From Clostridiales bacterium (lineage in GTDB: Bacteria; Bacillota; Clostridia; Caldicoprobacterales; UBA3941): DNA of 41,439 nucleotides. The stretch lies in contig JAAYTG010000148.1 in NCBI GenBank assembly GCA_012518075.1, forward strand, positions 1-41,439, written 5' to 3'. Shown in pieces: positions 1-8,480 of the stretch; position 1 is the stretch's first letter; each line of letters begins with the position of its first letter. The notes beneath the pieces are model-generated. The model did not search any database and was not told the origin of the DNA. It saw only the letters and a program-made list of their open reading frames with translations. A program made the translations under genes and the position numbers.

Positions 1-141
1 ACTGGTAGCGTAAATTAGAATTATGTTATAAAAGAATCATCTAAAGAGTAAGAACTATGACTACCAGTTAAAATATTCCAGGGTGTTATCTATTCTTCCT
101 TTTCCTAAAGTAAATTGACGCTATCAATCTCTGGACAGGTG

Positions 142-170
142 TTGACTTATTTCCAGGGGCATTGTAAAAT
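142..170 (+). promoter_or_regulatory. Sigma-A promoter of the GH120 gene
   Basis: A -35 box TTGACT (142-147) is followed after 17 bp by a -10 box TAAAAT (165-170). The predicted start lies about 30 nt before the coding start at 207, with the ribosome site AGAGGGGG at 191-198. No coding sequence is visible in 1-141. Confidence 0.6.
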
Positions 171-206
171 AATGTTAAACTACAGAGTATAGAGGGGGAC
201 AACATT

Positions 207-2258
207 ATGAATTATCATGTTAAAAAGACTGGCAGCGACTTAAATCCGGGAACAAAAGAACAACCTTTTTTAACAATCAACAAGGCCGCCTATGTTGCAA
301 AGCCTGGTGATGTTATTACAGTCCATGAAGGTATTTATCGCGAATGGGTAAGTCCCAAAAGTGGGGGAACTTCCTCTCAGCGAATAACCTATCAGGCAGC
401 CGAAGGGGAAAATGTCATTATTTCGGGTGCTGAGGTTATTACCAACTGGGAAAAGGACGGGGACATATGGAAAGCCGTTATTGACAATAAGTTCTTTGGC
501 GGATTCAATCCGTATAATGAGGTTTTATTTGGAGACTGGCTTTTTACAAGGGATAGGGTTTTTCATTTGGGTGAAGTCTATTTGGATGGACACGCTATGT
601 ACGAAGCAGTGTCTGTTAACGAAGTACGCAATCCAAAAAGATCTGAAACATCTAAAGAGCCAGAGTTTTCCGTATATAAATGGTATGCAGAAGTTGACGA
701 TCACAATACCACTATATATGCAAACTTCCATGGAGAAGATCCAACAAAAGGAAATGTGGAGATAAATGTGCGCCGCTTCTGCTTCTGGCCTGCAAGTCCC
801 GGTTGCAGCTACATAACAGTTCGCGGTTTTACAATGAAACAAGCTGCTACTCAGTGGGCGCCGCCAACCGCTTTGCAAGAAGGCCTAATTGGTCCTCACT
901 GGAGTAAGGGTTGGATAATTGAAAATAATACTATCAGTGATTCACGCTGCACTGGTATAAGCCTTGGAAAAGAGGAGAGCACTGGACAAAACGAATGGAC
1001 GACCTTATTTACCAAAATGGGCCATCAGCGGGAGCAAGAGGTTATTTTTAGAGCAATTAACAAGGGCTGGAGCAAGGAGAATATAGGAGGCCACATTGTC
1101 CGCAATAATCATATCTACAACTGTGGTCAGGCTGGTATTGTCGGACATCTGGGATGTGCATTCAGTGTAATCGAAAACAATCATATTCATAATATAACAC
1201 ACAAGAGGGAATTTCATGGTGCAGAGGTTGGAGGGATCAAGTTCCATGCTGCCATTGATACCATTATCAGAAATAATGTGATCCACAATTCATACAGGGG
1301 AATTTGGTTGGATTGGCAGGCCCAGGGAACCCGAACATCCAATAATCTTTTGTTTGATAATGATAGTGAAGACATGATGGTAGAAGTGAGCCATGGACCA
1401 ACTATGATAGATCATAATATTATGCTTTCCGGTCATGCATTCAAAACCCTTAGCCATAGTTGCGCCCTTGTCCATAATCTGATTGCCGGAACAATTTCCA
1501 CCGGTAATGAATTGAACAGGCCCACACCCTATCATGTTCCTCACAGTACCGCTATTGCAGGAATGACTAATTTTACAGGTGGTGACGATCGTTATTATAA
1601 TAATGTTTTCCTCCGTGAAAAAGGCGACACACGTTCAGATGAGCCCTATCATGAGAGTTTCTTTAGTGGCGAAAAATTAAATCCTGACGAGATAACGCCA
1701 TTTTCTGGTGCATTCTTATCATATCCTGTCGGTACAGCCGTTTACAATAATTGTCCTGGACCCGATGATGAGAAGCCATGGGAACGAGCGAAAAAATTGT
1801 TTGCGATAGGGGCACAACCTCCAAAACCACAAGAAGAGAAATCTGATGATAATGACGAAGACGAAGCGGCTAAACCGGCATACGCAAGCCTCGCGGCCCC
1901 ATCTCCCCTCGCCGTTTATATTGAAAACAATGTTTACTTCAATAGAGCCCTTTCTTATAAAAAGGAAAAAGGTGCGAAATTATATGAAGATTCAGGCATC
2001 GAATACACAATTGATTGGGAAGACAAAAAGGTTATTATTGAAATAACAAATCCCGAGATGCTTATCGAAAGTGCTGCTGATATTATTACCACTGAGAAAC
2101 TTGGCTTTGGATTCCATACAGAGCAGCTTTTTGAAAAGCCTGATGAGACACCATATTGTTTTGATACAGATTTCTTTGGCAATCCCCGTGGAGAGAGTGC
2201 CATACCAGGACCTTTCCATGTAACAGGCAAACAAAAATTTGAGTTTTCATTTAAATAA
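207..2258 (+). CDS. GH120 beta-xylosidase (cytoplasmic)
   Basis: A 683-residue right-handed beta-helix enzyme predicted to release xylose from the non-reducing ends of xylo-oligosaccharides. It resembles, from memory, the GH120 beta-xylosidase XylC of Thermoanaerobacterium: the opening YHVKKTGSD, the central region with ATQWAPPTA and GPHWSKGWIIE, and the active-site segment all match. In XylC the catalytic pair is an Asp in LDWEAQG and a Glu in VEVSHG. Here they are Asp369 in LDWQAQG and Glu393 in VEVSHGP. A Glu/Asp-rich insert around residues 545-560 looks lineage-specific. There is no signal peptide, so it should act inside the cell on imported oligosaccharides, complementing the secreted GH10 xylanase at 5549. 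The start is set by AGAGGGGG ending 8 nt upstream. It is a single-gene unit with its own promoter and terminator. No sugar transporter lies next to it. Confidence 0.9.
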   Translation: MNYHVKKTGSDLNPGTKEQPFLTINKAAYVAKPGDVITVHEGIYREWVSPKSGGTSSQRITYQAAEGENVIISGAEVITNWEKDGDIWKAVIDNKFFGGFNPYNEVLFGDWLFTRDRVFHLGEVYLDGHAMYEAVSVNEVRNPKRSETSKEPEFSVYKWYAEVDDHNTTIYANFHGEDPTKGNVEINVRRFCFWPASPGCSYITVRGFTMKQAATQWAPPTALQEGLIGPHWSKGWIIENNTISDSRCTGISLGKEESTGQNEWTTLFTKMGHQREQEVIFRAINKGWSKENIGGHIVRNNHIYNCGQAGIVGHLGCAFSVIENNHIHNITHKREFHGAEVGGIKFHAAIDTIIRNNVIHNSYRGIWLDWQAQGTRTSNNLLFDNDSEDMMVEVSHGPTMIDHNIMLSGHAFKTLSHSCALVHNLIAGTISTGNELNRPTPYHVPHSTAIAGMTNFTGGDDRYYNNVFLREKGDTRSDEPYHESFFSGEKLNPDEITPFSGAFLSYPVGTAVYNNCPGPDDEKPWERAKKLFAIGAQPPKPQEEKSDDNDEDEAAKPAYASLAAPSPLAVYIENNVYFNRALSYKKEKGAKLYEDSGIEYTIDWEDKKVIIEITNPEMLIESAADIITTEKLGFGFHTEQLFEKPDETPYCFDTDFFGNPRGESAIPGPFHVTGKQKFEFSFK

Positions 2259-2306
2259 GCACCTATAACGGGTAATGTACTATCCCATAAGGATAGTTAA
2301 ATCTAT

Positions 2307-2352
2307 AACCGCCATACAGATGAATGACATTTGTATGGCGGTTGTTTATTTA
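2307..2352 (+). terminator. Intrinsic terminator after the GH120 gene
   Basis: A perfect 12-bp stem (AACCGCCATACA at 2307-2318 with its complement at 2332-2343) is followed by GTTTATTT. A smaller 7-bp hairpin (2279-2297) precedes it. Confidence 0.8.
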
Positions 2353-2434
2353 GCTAGAATTTCTTTAACTCATGACCACATGCTAGAGACTATAGTCACC
2401 AACCCCTTTGCAGAGCCATATACTGTTAGTGCAA

Positions 2435-2456
2435 AAGATATATAAGAATATATCTT
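2435..2456. promoter_or_regulatory. AT-rich inverted repeat upstream of the propeller gene
   Basis: AAGATATA (2435-2442) and TATATCTT (2449-2456) form an 8-bp dyad with a 6-nt centre, about 30 bp before the gene at 2487. It may be an operator or part of an AT-rich promoter. Low-complexity DNA makes chance possible. Confidence 0.25.
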
Positions 2457-2486
2457 ACGACATATCTAGATAGGGGGTATAATTAA

Positions 2487-3989
2487 ATGTTGAGTTTTAA
2501 AAATTTAACACCGACCAATGGATTTGACTCTAGTGATCTTAACAACGCAAGGCAAAACAACTATGCATGGTCAATGAGTGACCTAGGAGATTATATATAT
2601 GTGGGTACCGGTAGGAATATACCCGCAAATATAATTAGTATGACTACCACAGGGGCTCAACTTCCTGCACTGATAAAGCCGGATCCAATAGATAATCTAG
2701 GGGAGATCTGGAGATATAGAAAGGATGGATCTCTTCCTTGGGAAAGGGTTTATAAAGCCCCGGTAGATTCCGGTATTATAGGATTTAGGTATATGATTAG
2801 CCATAAGCCATTTGGAGGTAATCCCTGTATCTATGCCGCAACAGTGGGACCAAGACCACAGATATTAAAAACTACCAATGGTGTAAATTGGTTTATCTTG
2901 CCTGATACAGTTTTGCAGGGTACTTCGTCAAGAGCTATGGTAGAACAAAAGGGTAAAATCTATATGTCTACCATAGATGAGCAGGATAGTAGCAGAGGGG
3001 CACTGTTATATAGCAGTGTGGATCCGGAGTTTTATCCGTGGGAAAGTCTTATAGATATGAATGCGCCTTGTTTTGATCCATCCAAGAATCCAACAGATCC
3101 AATATGGAATATGGAGGTATTCAACAATAGGATATATGTTGCAGTAAGCAATCCAAATGGGGCACAAGTATGGAGAACCAATGGGCCTGAGCCAAAATTA
3201 AATGATTGGACCCTTATAGTGGATAAGGGATTTGGAGATCCTGCAAATGTTGTGACCTTAGCCACAGGTGTGTTTAAAGATCATCTTTATGTAAGTGCTA
3301 CCAAACCCTTACCATTATCCTGGCTTATCCCTAGGGGCTGCGATATCATTAGAATAAACAAGTGTGATGAATGGGAGTTAGTAGTAGGGGGAAATCCATT
3401 CTGTCCTGTATCAAAGAGTGCTTCTGGCCTTGGTTCAGGCTTTAATAATCCATTCAATGTTTATGCATGGCAGATACAGGAACACAAGGGCAGGCTGGTT
3501 GTAAGTACTTTCGATGATTCCAGCAATATGCAATTGATCCTAGATACTCTTTTGACAAACAGAATGGCGTTGGAAGAAAGAATAGGAAGAGCAGTAACAA
3601 AAATATTAATAGGAATCTATAGAAGTATCGTAGAATTACTTGATGTAATTAGATATCCAATCGGATTTGATTTGTATACGTCAACAGATGGCATTCATTT
3701 TAGCTCTGTATTCCTCAATGGGCTGAACAATCGGAATAATTACGGCGGTAGAATATTGTACCAGGATAAATGCAAAAACTTGTATATGGGAACAGCAAAC
3801 CCATTTGAAGGATGTGAAGTTTGGCAGGCAAGTCACAGGGACTGGAATACAAGACCCTGTGAAGATGGACATTATAAAAGCCTATGGAAGATTCGAAAAA
3901 TGGTAGCTGATAACCTGGACATTATGACTGAAACTATGCCAGCTATTCTTGACTTTATACCAAAGAATTGTCATCAAATGTTTTGTTAA
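2487..3989 (+). CDS. Beta-propeller-like protein of unknown function
   Basis: A 500-residue protein without signal peptide or membrane segments. I do not recognise a characterised family. It contains at least six recurring strand-turn blocks of the kind seen in beta-propellers and BNR/kelch-like sheets: YIYVGTGRN, IYAATVGP then ILKTTNGVNWF, IYVAVSNPNGAQVWRTNG, LYVSATKP, LVVSTFDDSS, YTSTDGIHF, and LYMGTANPFEGCEVWQAS. The repeated xxVW-R/QA-T/S ending of the blades is distinctive. A helical insert around residues 350-385 interrupts the pattern. The start follows TAGGGGG at 2471-2477 with good spacing. It sits between terminators, so it is probably transcribed alone. The location beside xylan enzymes suggests, but does not show, a link to glycan handling. 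Confidence 0.7.
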   Translation: MLSFKNLTPTNGFDSSDLNNARQNNYAWSMSDLGDYIYVGTGRNIPANIISMTTTGAQLPALIKPDPIDNLGEIWRYRKDGSLPWERVYKAPVDSGIIGFRYMISHKPFGGNPCIYAATVGPRPQILKTTNGVNWFILPDTVLQGTSSRAMVEQKGKIYMSTIDEQDSSRGALLYSSVDPEFYPWESLIDMNAPCFDPSKNPTDPIWNMEVFNNRIYVAVSNPNGAQVWRTNGPEPKLNDWTLIVDKGFGDPANVVTLATGVFKDHLYVSATKPLPLSWLIPRGCDIIRINKCDEWELVVGGNPFCPVSKSASGLGSGFNNPFNVYAWQIQEHKGRLVVSTFDDSSNMQLILDTLLTNRMALEERIGRAVTKILIGIYRSIVELLDVIRYPIGFDLYTSTDGIHFSSVFLNGLNNRNNYGGRILYQDKCKNLYMGTANPFEGCEVWQASHRDWNTRPCEDGHYKSLWKIRKMVADNLDIMTETMPAILDFIPKNCHQMFC

Positions 3990-4029
3990 CTTAATGATAA
4001 TGATTTAGATAGAAAAACGGGTGCTCTAT

Positions 4030-4088
4030 ATGGTGCCATTCATTCCGCACCAAAGGTAAAGGAAGGGGTGAATGGCGCCATGTTTTTA
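4030..4088 (+). terminator. Intrinsic terminator after the propeller gene
   Basis: A 13-bp stem with one G-T pair (4030-4042 with 4069-4081) is followed by GTTTTTATCTT. Confidence 0.8.
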
Positions 4089-4188
4089 TCTTCCCTCCAC
4101 TGATGGCTTGTTGTATAATTAAACTAAGATATTAAACTCGGCGAAGAAAGAAGAATCATTCAAGAAAGTTATTATAAGGATGATGATA

Positions 4189-5061
4189 ATGGTTTACCTA
4201 AATGTTTTTACTTTTCCTAATGAGGAAAGGGAGTTTGACTTTTTAATGGGGATAAAAAGAACCTGCTATGATTCCTTTTATCCATTTAAGATATTATCAA
4301 GGCATGGTTTTCAAAGAATAGATTTTGAACCCATAACAATCCTATATGGAGGTAATGGTTCAGGGAAATCAACAGCATTAAATGTCATAGCAGAAAAAAT
4401 TGGAGTTCAACGTGATTCTATCTATAACAAATCTAACTTTTATGCTGATTATGTGGATATGTGTACTATGGGACTTGAAACAAGCATACCACGAAATAGC
4501 AGGATTATTACCAGCGATGATGTATTTGACTATATGTTAAATATTCGCAACCTCAATGAAGGCATTGATCAAAAAAGGGAAGAGCTTTTTGAAGAATATC
4601 TAGATGCAAAATACTCTCATTTCCAAATTAAATCTATGGCAGATTATGAGCAGCTTAAGAAAGTAAATGCTGCTAGGAGGAAAACCCAGTCGCGTTTTGT
4701 AAGAAGTGAATTGATGGACAATGTACGAGAATATTCAAATGGTGAAAGTGCTTTTTTGTATTTTACTGAAAAAATAGAGGAAAATGGACTCTATTTATTG
4801 GACGAACCTGAAAACAGTCTCTCGCCAAACCGACAGATAGAATTAATGAAATATATTGAGGACTCTGTACGTTTTTTTGACTGTCAGTTCATCATATCAA
4901 CACATTCCCCATTTCTACTTGCCATGAGTGGGGCAAAGATTTATGATCTTGATGCCAATCCAGTTGATGTAAAGAAGTGGACCGAGTTGGAGAATATCCG
5001 TATATATTATGACTTTTTCAAGAGATATGAAAATGAGTTTAGTAGAGGAGAGCCTTACTAA
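4189..5061 (+). CDS. AAA family ATPase (ABC-type fold, COG3910-like)
   Basis: A soluble ATPase of about 290 residues. Walker A GGNGSGKST lies at residues 54-62 and Walker B LYLLDEPENSLSP in the C-terminal third, followed by the H-loop region FIISTHSPFLL. The domain between them is helical and charged. No nuclease (TOPRIM) domain or partner gene is adjacent, so it is not an obvious OLD or retron-type defence ATPase. Start choice: in-frame ATGs occur at 4180, 4183 and 4189. The AAGGA at 4176-4180 overlaps the first, is too close to the second, and is 8 nt from the third, so 4189 is preferred. A TATAAT at 4114-4119 could be the -10 box. Its function in the cell is unknown. Confidence 0.75.
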   Translation: MVYLNVFTFPNEEREFDFLMGIKRTCYDSFYPFKILSRHGFQRIDFEPITILYGGNGSGKSTALNVIAEKIGVQRDSIYNKSNFYADYVDMCTMGLETSIPRNSRIITSDDVFDYMLNIRNLNEGIDQKREELFEEYLDAKYSHFQIKSMADYEQLKKVNAARRKTQSRFVRSELMDNVREYSNGESAFLYFTEKIEENGLYLLDEPENSLSPNRQIELMKYIEDSVRFFDCQFIISTHSPFLLAMSGAKIYDLDANPVDVKKWTELENIRIYYDFFKRYENEFSRGEPY

Positions 5062-5110
5062 AAATGGAAGTCAAAAAGTTTCCTTTAAATATAATACTAA
5101 AACCCGTATA

Positions 5111-5145
5111 TATAATAGGAGACTGCTACTAGCAGTCCTATTATA
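5111..5145 (+). terminator. Hairpin, probable terminator of the ATPase gene
   Basis: The arms at 5111-5127 and 5131-5145 pair over 15 bp with a 2-nt bulge and the tri-loop ACT. The 3' side is AT-rich but lacks a clean T-run. Confidence 0.5.
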
Positions 5146-5301
5146 TGCATCGCAAAGTCATTGAAGTGTCTCGGCTAAAGGGATGAAATAGAATAGGACG
5201 AATAGTAACAAAAGACGAGTAGTAAAAGAGAGAAATGCAAAATATTGTATTACGAAAAAAATTACTTGTCCCATCCTATGACATTTTTCTCATGTATCCT
5301 A

Positions 5302-5310
5302 TGCTAGAAT
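5302..5310 (+). promoter_or_regulatory. Extended -10 promoter element upstream of the xylanase
   Basis: TGCTAGAAT is an extended -10 box. The -35 region is poor: the nearest match, ATGACA at 5278-5283, is 21 bp away. Transcription from here would give a leader of about 230 nt. Confidence 0.4.
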
Positions 5311-5375
5311 GATATTGTACAAGCACAATGGGTTTCTGGAGTTTTCGAAAGACCCATCATACGAGGAGGGATAAC

Positions 5376-5411
5376 ATGAACAATATACGTGACAATTGTT
5401 ATCTGCGGTGA
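5376..5411 (+). CDS. Putative 11-residue leader peptide
   Basis: A short frame, MNNIRDNCYLR then TGA, preceded by GAGGAGGG (5363-5370) at ideal spacing. The ribosome site is stronger than many real ones in this window. It lies between the putative xylanase promoter and the xylanase gene, which would fit translational attenuation. It could equally be a decapitated gene start left by recombination. The sequence centred on ACAATTGT inside it is also palindromic. Confidence 0.35.
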   Translation: MNNIRDNCYLR

Positions 5412-5548
5412 GTCCTAACATGTGTAAGCTTAAAAAATGGATATTCCAAGATGCTATATGAATTGTGACTGAATACTAATGAGGTCTTAATCACATGCTG
5501 TTTTAATTCCTGGATTGAAAGTAATTAATTAAAAGGGAGTTAGGGATT

Positions 5549-7348
5549 ATGAAGAAGAGAAGGAAATTTTTATCTATTTGTCTGGTAGTTGCCGTCATGG
5601 TTGCCACTTTTAGCATGCCGGCTTTGGCTGTCACCGACAAGACCGCTCTGCAAACGGGCATGGATGAGTTCGAGTCACTGGATGAGGAGGTTTACACCCC
5701 CGCCACCTATCGGCTGGCCCAAATGGAATACCTTAAAGGGCAGGCTATCATTGACGATCCCGACGCTACGCAAGATGATGTCAATGATGTAGCCGTTTCA
5801 TTGAATAATGCTATTGCTACACTGAGGGTCAAAAATGGTTCCGAGTCCCTGTGGAAAACCTATGAGAACTACTTTGAGATAGGAACCATTTTTGACAATG
5901 GCTCAAATCTGAATCCAAACAATGATCGCGGTTTGCTGACTACTACACATTTTAACTCACTTACCGGACAGAACTGCATGAAGCCCGATGCCCTTTCTAC
6001 AGGTAGAGCTGGAACATCGGGTACTTTCAGAATCGGTCCCAATTTGAACCACACCTCCGACGACTTGGCGAGACTGGCTCTTGAAAAGGGCTATACGGTG
6101 CACGGTCACGTGTTAGTTTGGCACGGACAGACACCCGACTGGATTAATGGCGGCACTCGCGGTAACTACACAAGGGCCCAGGCAAGGGAGAACATGGAGC
6201 GCTATATCAAAACCGTCGTAGAACATTTTGACACTAATTATCCTGGGGCCATCACCACCTGGGACGTCGTTAATGAGGCCTTCGTAGACGAAGTATCAAC
6301 CATTCCCGACGACGCCAATTGGAAAGATTACTTAAGAAAGGAAAACCAGAGCGGCTGGTACAAATCCTATAGTAATGGTATGGCAGAGGGCGAAGAACCG
6401 AGCGACTTTCTTTATGATGCCTTCGTATTCGCTCGAAAATATACAGACGCAAAGCTATTTTACAATGACTTCAACATGTATCAGGATGGCAAGTCGAAGT
6501 TAGTTGCCAAGATGGTTCTAGAACTCAACGAGCGCTACAGAAACGAGTATCCAGATGATCCACGGCAGCTTATCGAGGGTGTGGGCATGCAGTCCCATAA
6601 CTACATCATGGATACCCCGCCTTCCAGCGTGGAAAATGGTATCCTCAACCTCTTGGCCGCTGGTGTAGACCTGATCATAAGCGAGCTTGACTTGTTCTGT
6701 TGGTTCCCCTGGAACTCAGAGCCGGCTGGTGGATATAGGGATCTGAGGGACCGCGATGCCGAGCATATCATCGGCTCAGCAGGTACAGAAGAGGAGAGGT
6801 ATTACTGGATCAATCGAGGTATAACCAATGGTTCTGAGATTGAAGTGATCCAAGCAGAGGTCTATGCCGAATACTTCAGAATCTATAAGAATTATGCTGC
6901 TCATATCGACCGTGTTACTTTCTGGGGAGTGACCGACTCCATTAACTGGAGAAGCGGGCATAACCCATTGTTGTGGAACAGGGATTTCTCTCCAAAGGAC
7001 GCTTTCTATGCCGTATCTGACCCCGAGGGCTATTTAGGAGTTGAACCCTATCATATTGAGCCAATGGCTGCACCTAACGTTGCCAATATCATTCTTGATT
7101 ACAACAATATGAAGCCAGTTTACAAGAAGGAAAGAGGGAATGGAAACTTTATTAGCGATGTTGCTAAAGCTATGGGACCTCAGGCTAAATTTAATGAAGT
7201 TCCCAAATCTATACGGGTAGGAAAAGTCGAATTCTCCAACCCTGCATATAGAAAGGCAGTGTTCGATTTTCTAAAGGCAAGTCCAGGGATGGAGGGCAAG
7301 ATTCTGATTATGCCCCCAGATTCATTCTTTATGGATAAGCTAAAATAA
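5549..7348 (+). CDS. Secreted GH10 endo-1,4-beta-xylanase with FIVAR-like domain
   Basis: A 599-residue exported enzyme predicted to cleave internal beta-1,4 xylosidic bonds. The signal peptide covers residues 1-27 (KKRRK, hydrophobic core, cleavage after ALA). Residues 30-95 form a FIVAR-like three-helix module. The GH10 barrel spans about 100-496, with the substrate motif HGHVLVWHGQTPDW, the acid/base Glu243 in WDVVNEA and the nucleophile Glu379 in ISELD. Residues from about 505 on are not typical of GH10, and I do not recognise that tail. There are no carbohydrate-binding modules, dockerin or S-layer repeats. AAGGGAG ends 9 nt before the ATG. The barrel-coding part is visibly richer in G/C-ending codons than its neighbours, while the tail returns to AT-rich usage, which suggests acquisition by transfer and possibly a chimeric 3' end. 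Confidence 0.92.
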   Translation: MKKRRKFLSICLVVAVMVATFSMPALAVTDKTALQTGMDEFESLDEEVYTPATYRLAQMEYLKGQAIIDDPDATQDDVNDVAVSLNNAIATLRVKNGSESLWKTYENYFEIGTIFDNGSNLNPNNDRGLLTTTHFNSLTGQNCMKPDALSTGRAGTSGTFRIGPNLNHTSDDLARLALEKGYTVHGHVLVWHGQTPDWINGGTRGNYTRAQARENMERYIKTVVEHFDTNYPGAITTWDVVNEAFVDEVSTIPDDANWKDYLRKENQSGWYKSYSNGMAEGEEPSDFLYDAFVFARKYTDAKLFYNDFNMYQDGKSKLVAKMVLELNERYRNEYPDDPRQLIEGVGMQSHNYIMDTPPSSVENGILNLLAAGVDLIISELDLFCWFPWNSEPAGGYRDLRDRDAEHIIGSAGTEEERYYWINRGITNGSEIEVIQAEVYAEYFRIYKNYAAHIDRVTFWGVTDSINWRSGHNPLLWNRDFSPKDAFYAVSDPEGYLGVEPYHIEPMAAPNVANIILDYNNMKPVYKKERGNGNFISDVAKAMGPQAKFNEVPKSIRVGKVEFSNPAYRKAVFDFLKASPGMEGKILIMPPDSFFMDKLK

Positions 7349-7368
7349 GAATTTGAACCCTGATAGAG

Positions 7369-7408
7369 GCAGCTCCTTGAAGAATTCTTCGAGGGGTTGC
7401 TTTTTTTT
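7369..7408 (+). terminator. Strong intrinsic terminator after the xylanase
   Basis: A 14-bp stem including G-T pairs (7369-7382 with 7387-7400) and the loop AATT is followed by eight Ts (7401-7408). The T-run overlaps the first recognisable codons of the truncated DUF1576 frame. Confidence 0.85.
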
Positions 7409-8265
7409 CAACCAGTGTAGCACCTATGGTTACAGAACTTTTGTTTGTTATCAGTATGCCCATCTGGATTGGGATTATATTGAGTGTAATAATTTGTTTG
7501 AGCATTGGAGTCCTAATTGTACCCATAGCAAAGAATGTATTGAAAGTACACCAGGGCTTTAATTTGTACAACATAGGCTTTGCCGCTGGTATTCTAGGCA
7601 CTGTTTATGTTTCCATTTTGAAATCTTTTGGCTATACTGCCTATAGTAGATTGATTTGGAGCACGGGTAACAATTGGTCTTTGGGTGTGTTTTTATACAT
7701 TCTTTTTATCCTTATGATTATCATAGGTTTTGTTCTGGAAAAACATGCAGGAAAAAAACTGCTCAAGATATTCAAACATCCAGGTATATTAAGTAGCAAT
7801 TTTGTTTCTCTGGAAGGCTTTGAACCAGTTCTCATTAATATGGGAATCAACGGACTAGTGTCAATAGGGTATGTATTGTTGGTCAGAGGGGAGTTGAATG
7901 GGCCGACAATTGGTGGCATCTTGGCAGTAGTTGGTTTTGGTGCTTTCGGTAAGCATATAAGGAATATTACACCCATTTTCATAGGTGTCTTCTTATCCAG
8001 TATTATCAAGACATGGAATATTGACGATCCTACTATATTAATAGCCGCCTTGTTCGGAACGTCACTGGCGCCTATTGCCGGTTACTATGGATGGTTTTGG
8101 GGAATAGTGGCAGGCTTTATTAATTCCTCCGTTGTTCTAAATTTAGGCACTTTACATGGGGGAATGAATTTATATAACACTGGTTTTTCCGCTGGGATTG
8201 TAGCCACCTTTTTGGTGCCTATATTAGGTACATTTTGTATAAAAAGGTCTCATGAGGATTCGTAA
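7402..8265 (+). pseudogene. 5'-truncated DUF1576 membrane protein gene
   Basis: The frame encodes the C-terminal part of a DUF1576-type polytopic membrane protein. The family, as I recall it, is over 400 residues with two homologous halves. Only the end of the first half and the second half remain. Internal repeats show this: HQGFNLYNIGFAAGILGT is matched later by HGGMNLYNTGFSAGIVAT, and LFGTSLAPI in the second half is matched by FFSTSVAPM at the very start. The latter match begins before the first ATG (7426), inside the T-run of the xylanase terminator. No ribosome site precedes 7426, and an in-frame stop lies at 7378-7380. The gene was therefore cut off, probably when the xylanase segment arrived. 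If expressed from ATG 7426 it would give 279 residues. Function of the family is unknown. Confidence 0.65.
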
Positions 8266-8268
8266 TAG

Positions 8269-8382
8269 AATGGTGGTAAGAGGAAATATCCCCTTGATGA
8301 ATGGGTTTGTCTTAAACCTGATGATAGAGTGAGTGCAGATGTGGTTATCAATGTGGTGGACCAGGCCATAGACAGCACCTAG
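8269..8382 (+). pseudogene. Small coding remnant (37 codons), unrecognised
   Basis: After two stops, the same frame stays open for 37 codons to a TAG. It contains YPLDEWVCLKPDD followed by RVSADVVINVVDQAI, and the composition looks like real protein (balanced charge, an amphipathic end). There is no start codon with a ribosome site. It looks like the C-terminus of a lost gene. I do not recognise the family. Confidence 0.3.
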
Positions 8383-8399
8383 AGGAAAGGTGGATAAAG

Positions 8400-8480
8400 T
8401 TGTTGGAGGGTCTAACTTATGATAAACTACATGTATTAGGCATAAGAAATATCACTATGAAGGATTTGAAAGACCTATGA
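8400..8480 (+). CDS. Putative 26-residue peptide coupled to the GTPase gene
   Basis: A TTG start at 8400 preceded by GAGGAAAGGTGG opens a 26-codon frame (begins MLEGLTYDKLHVLG, ends MKDLKDL) whose TGA overlaps the next start as ATGA (8477-8480). The GTPase start has only a weak, distant ribosome site of its own, so coupling is plausible. Alternatively this is the tail of a degraded gene. Confidence 0.35.
   Translation: MLEGLTYDKLHVLGIRNITMKDLKDL

Larger units (their letters stand above)
5146..5548 (+). other. Long leader region of the xylanase gene
   Basis: This non-coding stretch holds an extended -10 element (5302-5310), a hairpin with ATGGGT/ACCCAT arms around 5328-5357, a very short ORF with a strong ribosome site (5376-5411) and about 140 nt of further leader before the xylanase start. 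No other gene is visible. Confidence 0.5.

Noticed and set aside
1-68. Inverted repeat ACTGGTAG/CTACCAGT at 1-8 and 61-68
   Set aside because: Eight bases with a 52-nt loop at the window edge; no duplication or gene supports a mobile-element end.
4189-5061. AAA ATPase as part of an anti-phage system
   Set aside because: No nuclease, reverse transcriptase or other effector gene is adjacent, and the gene stands alone between terminators.
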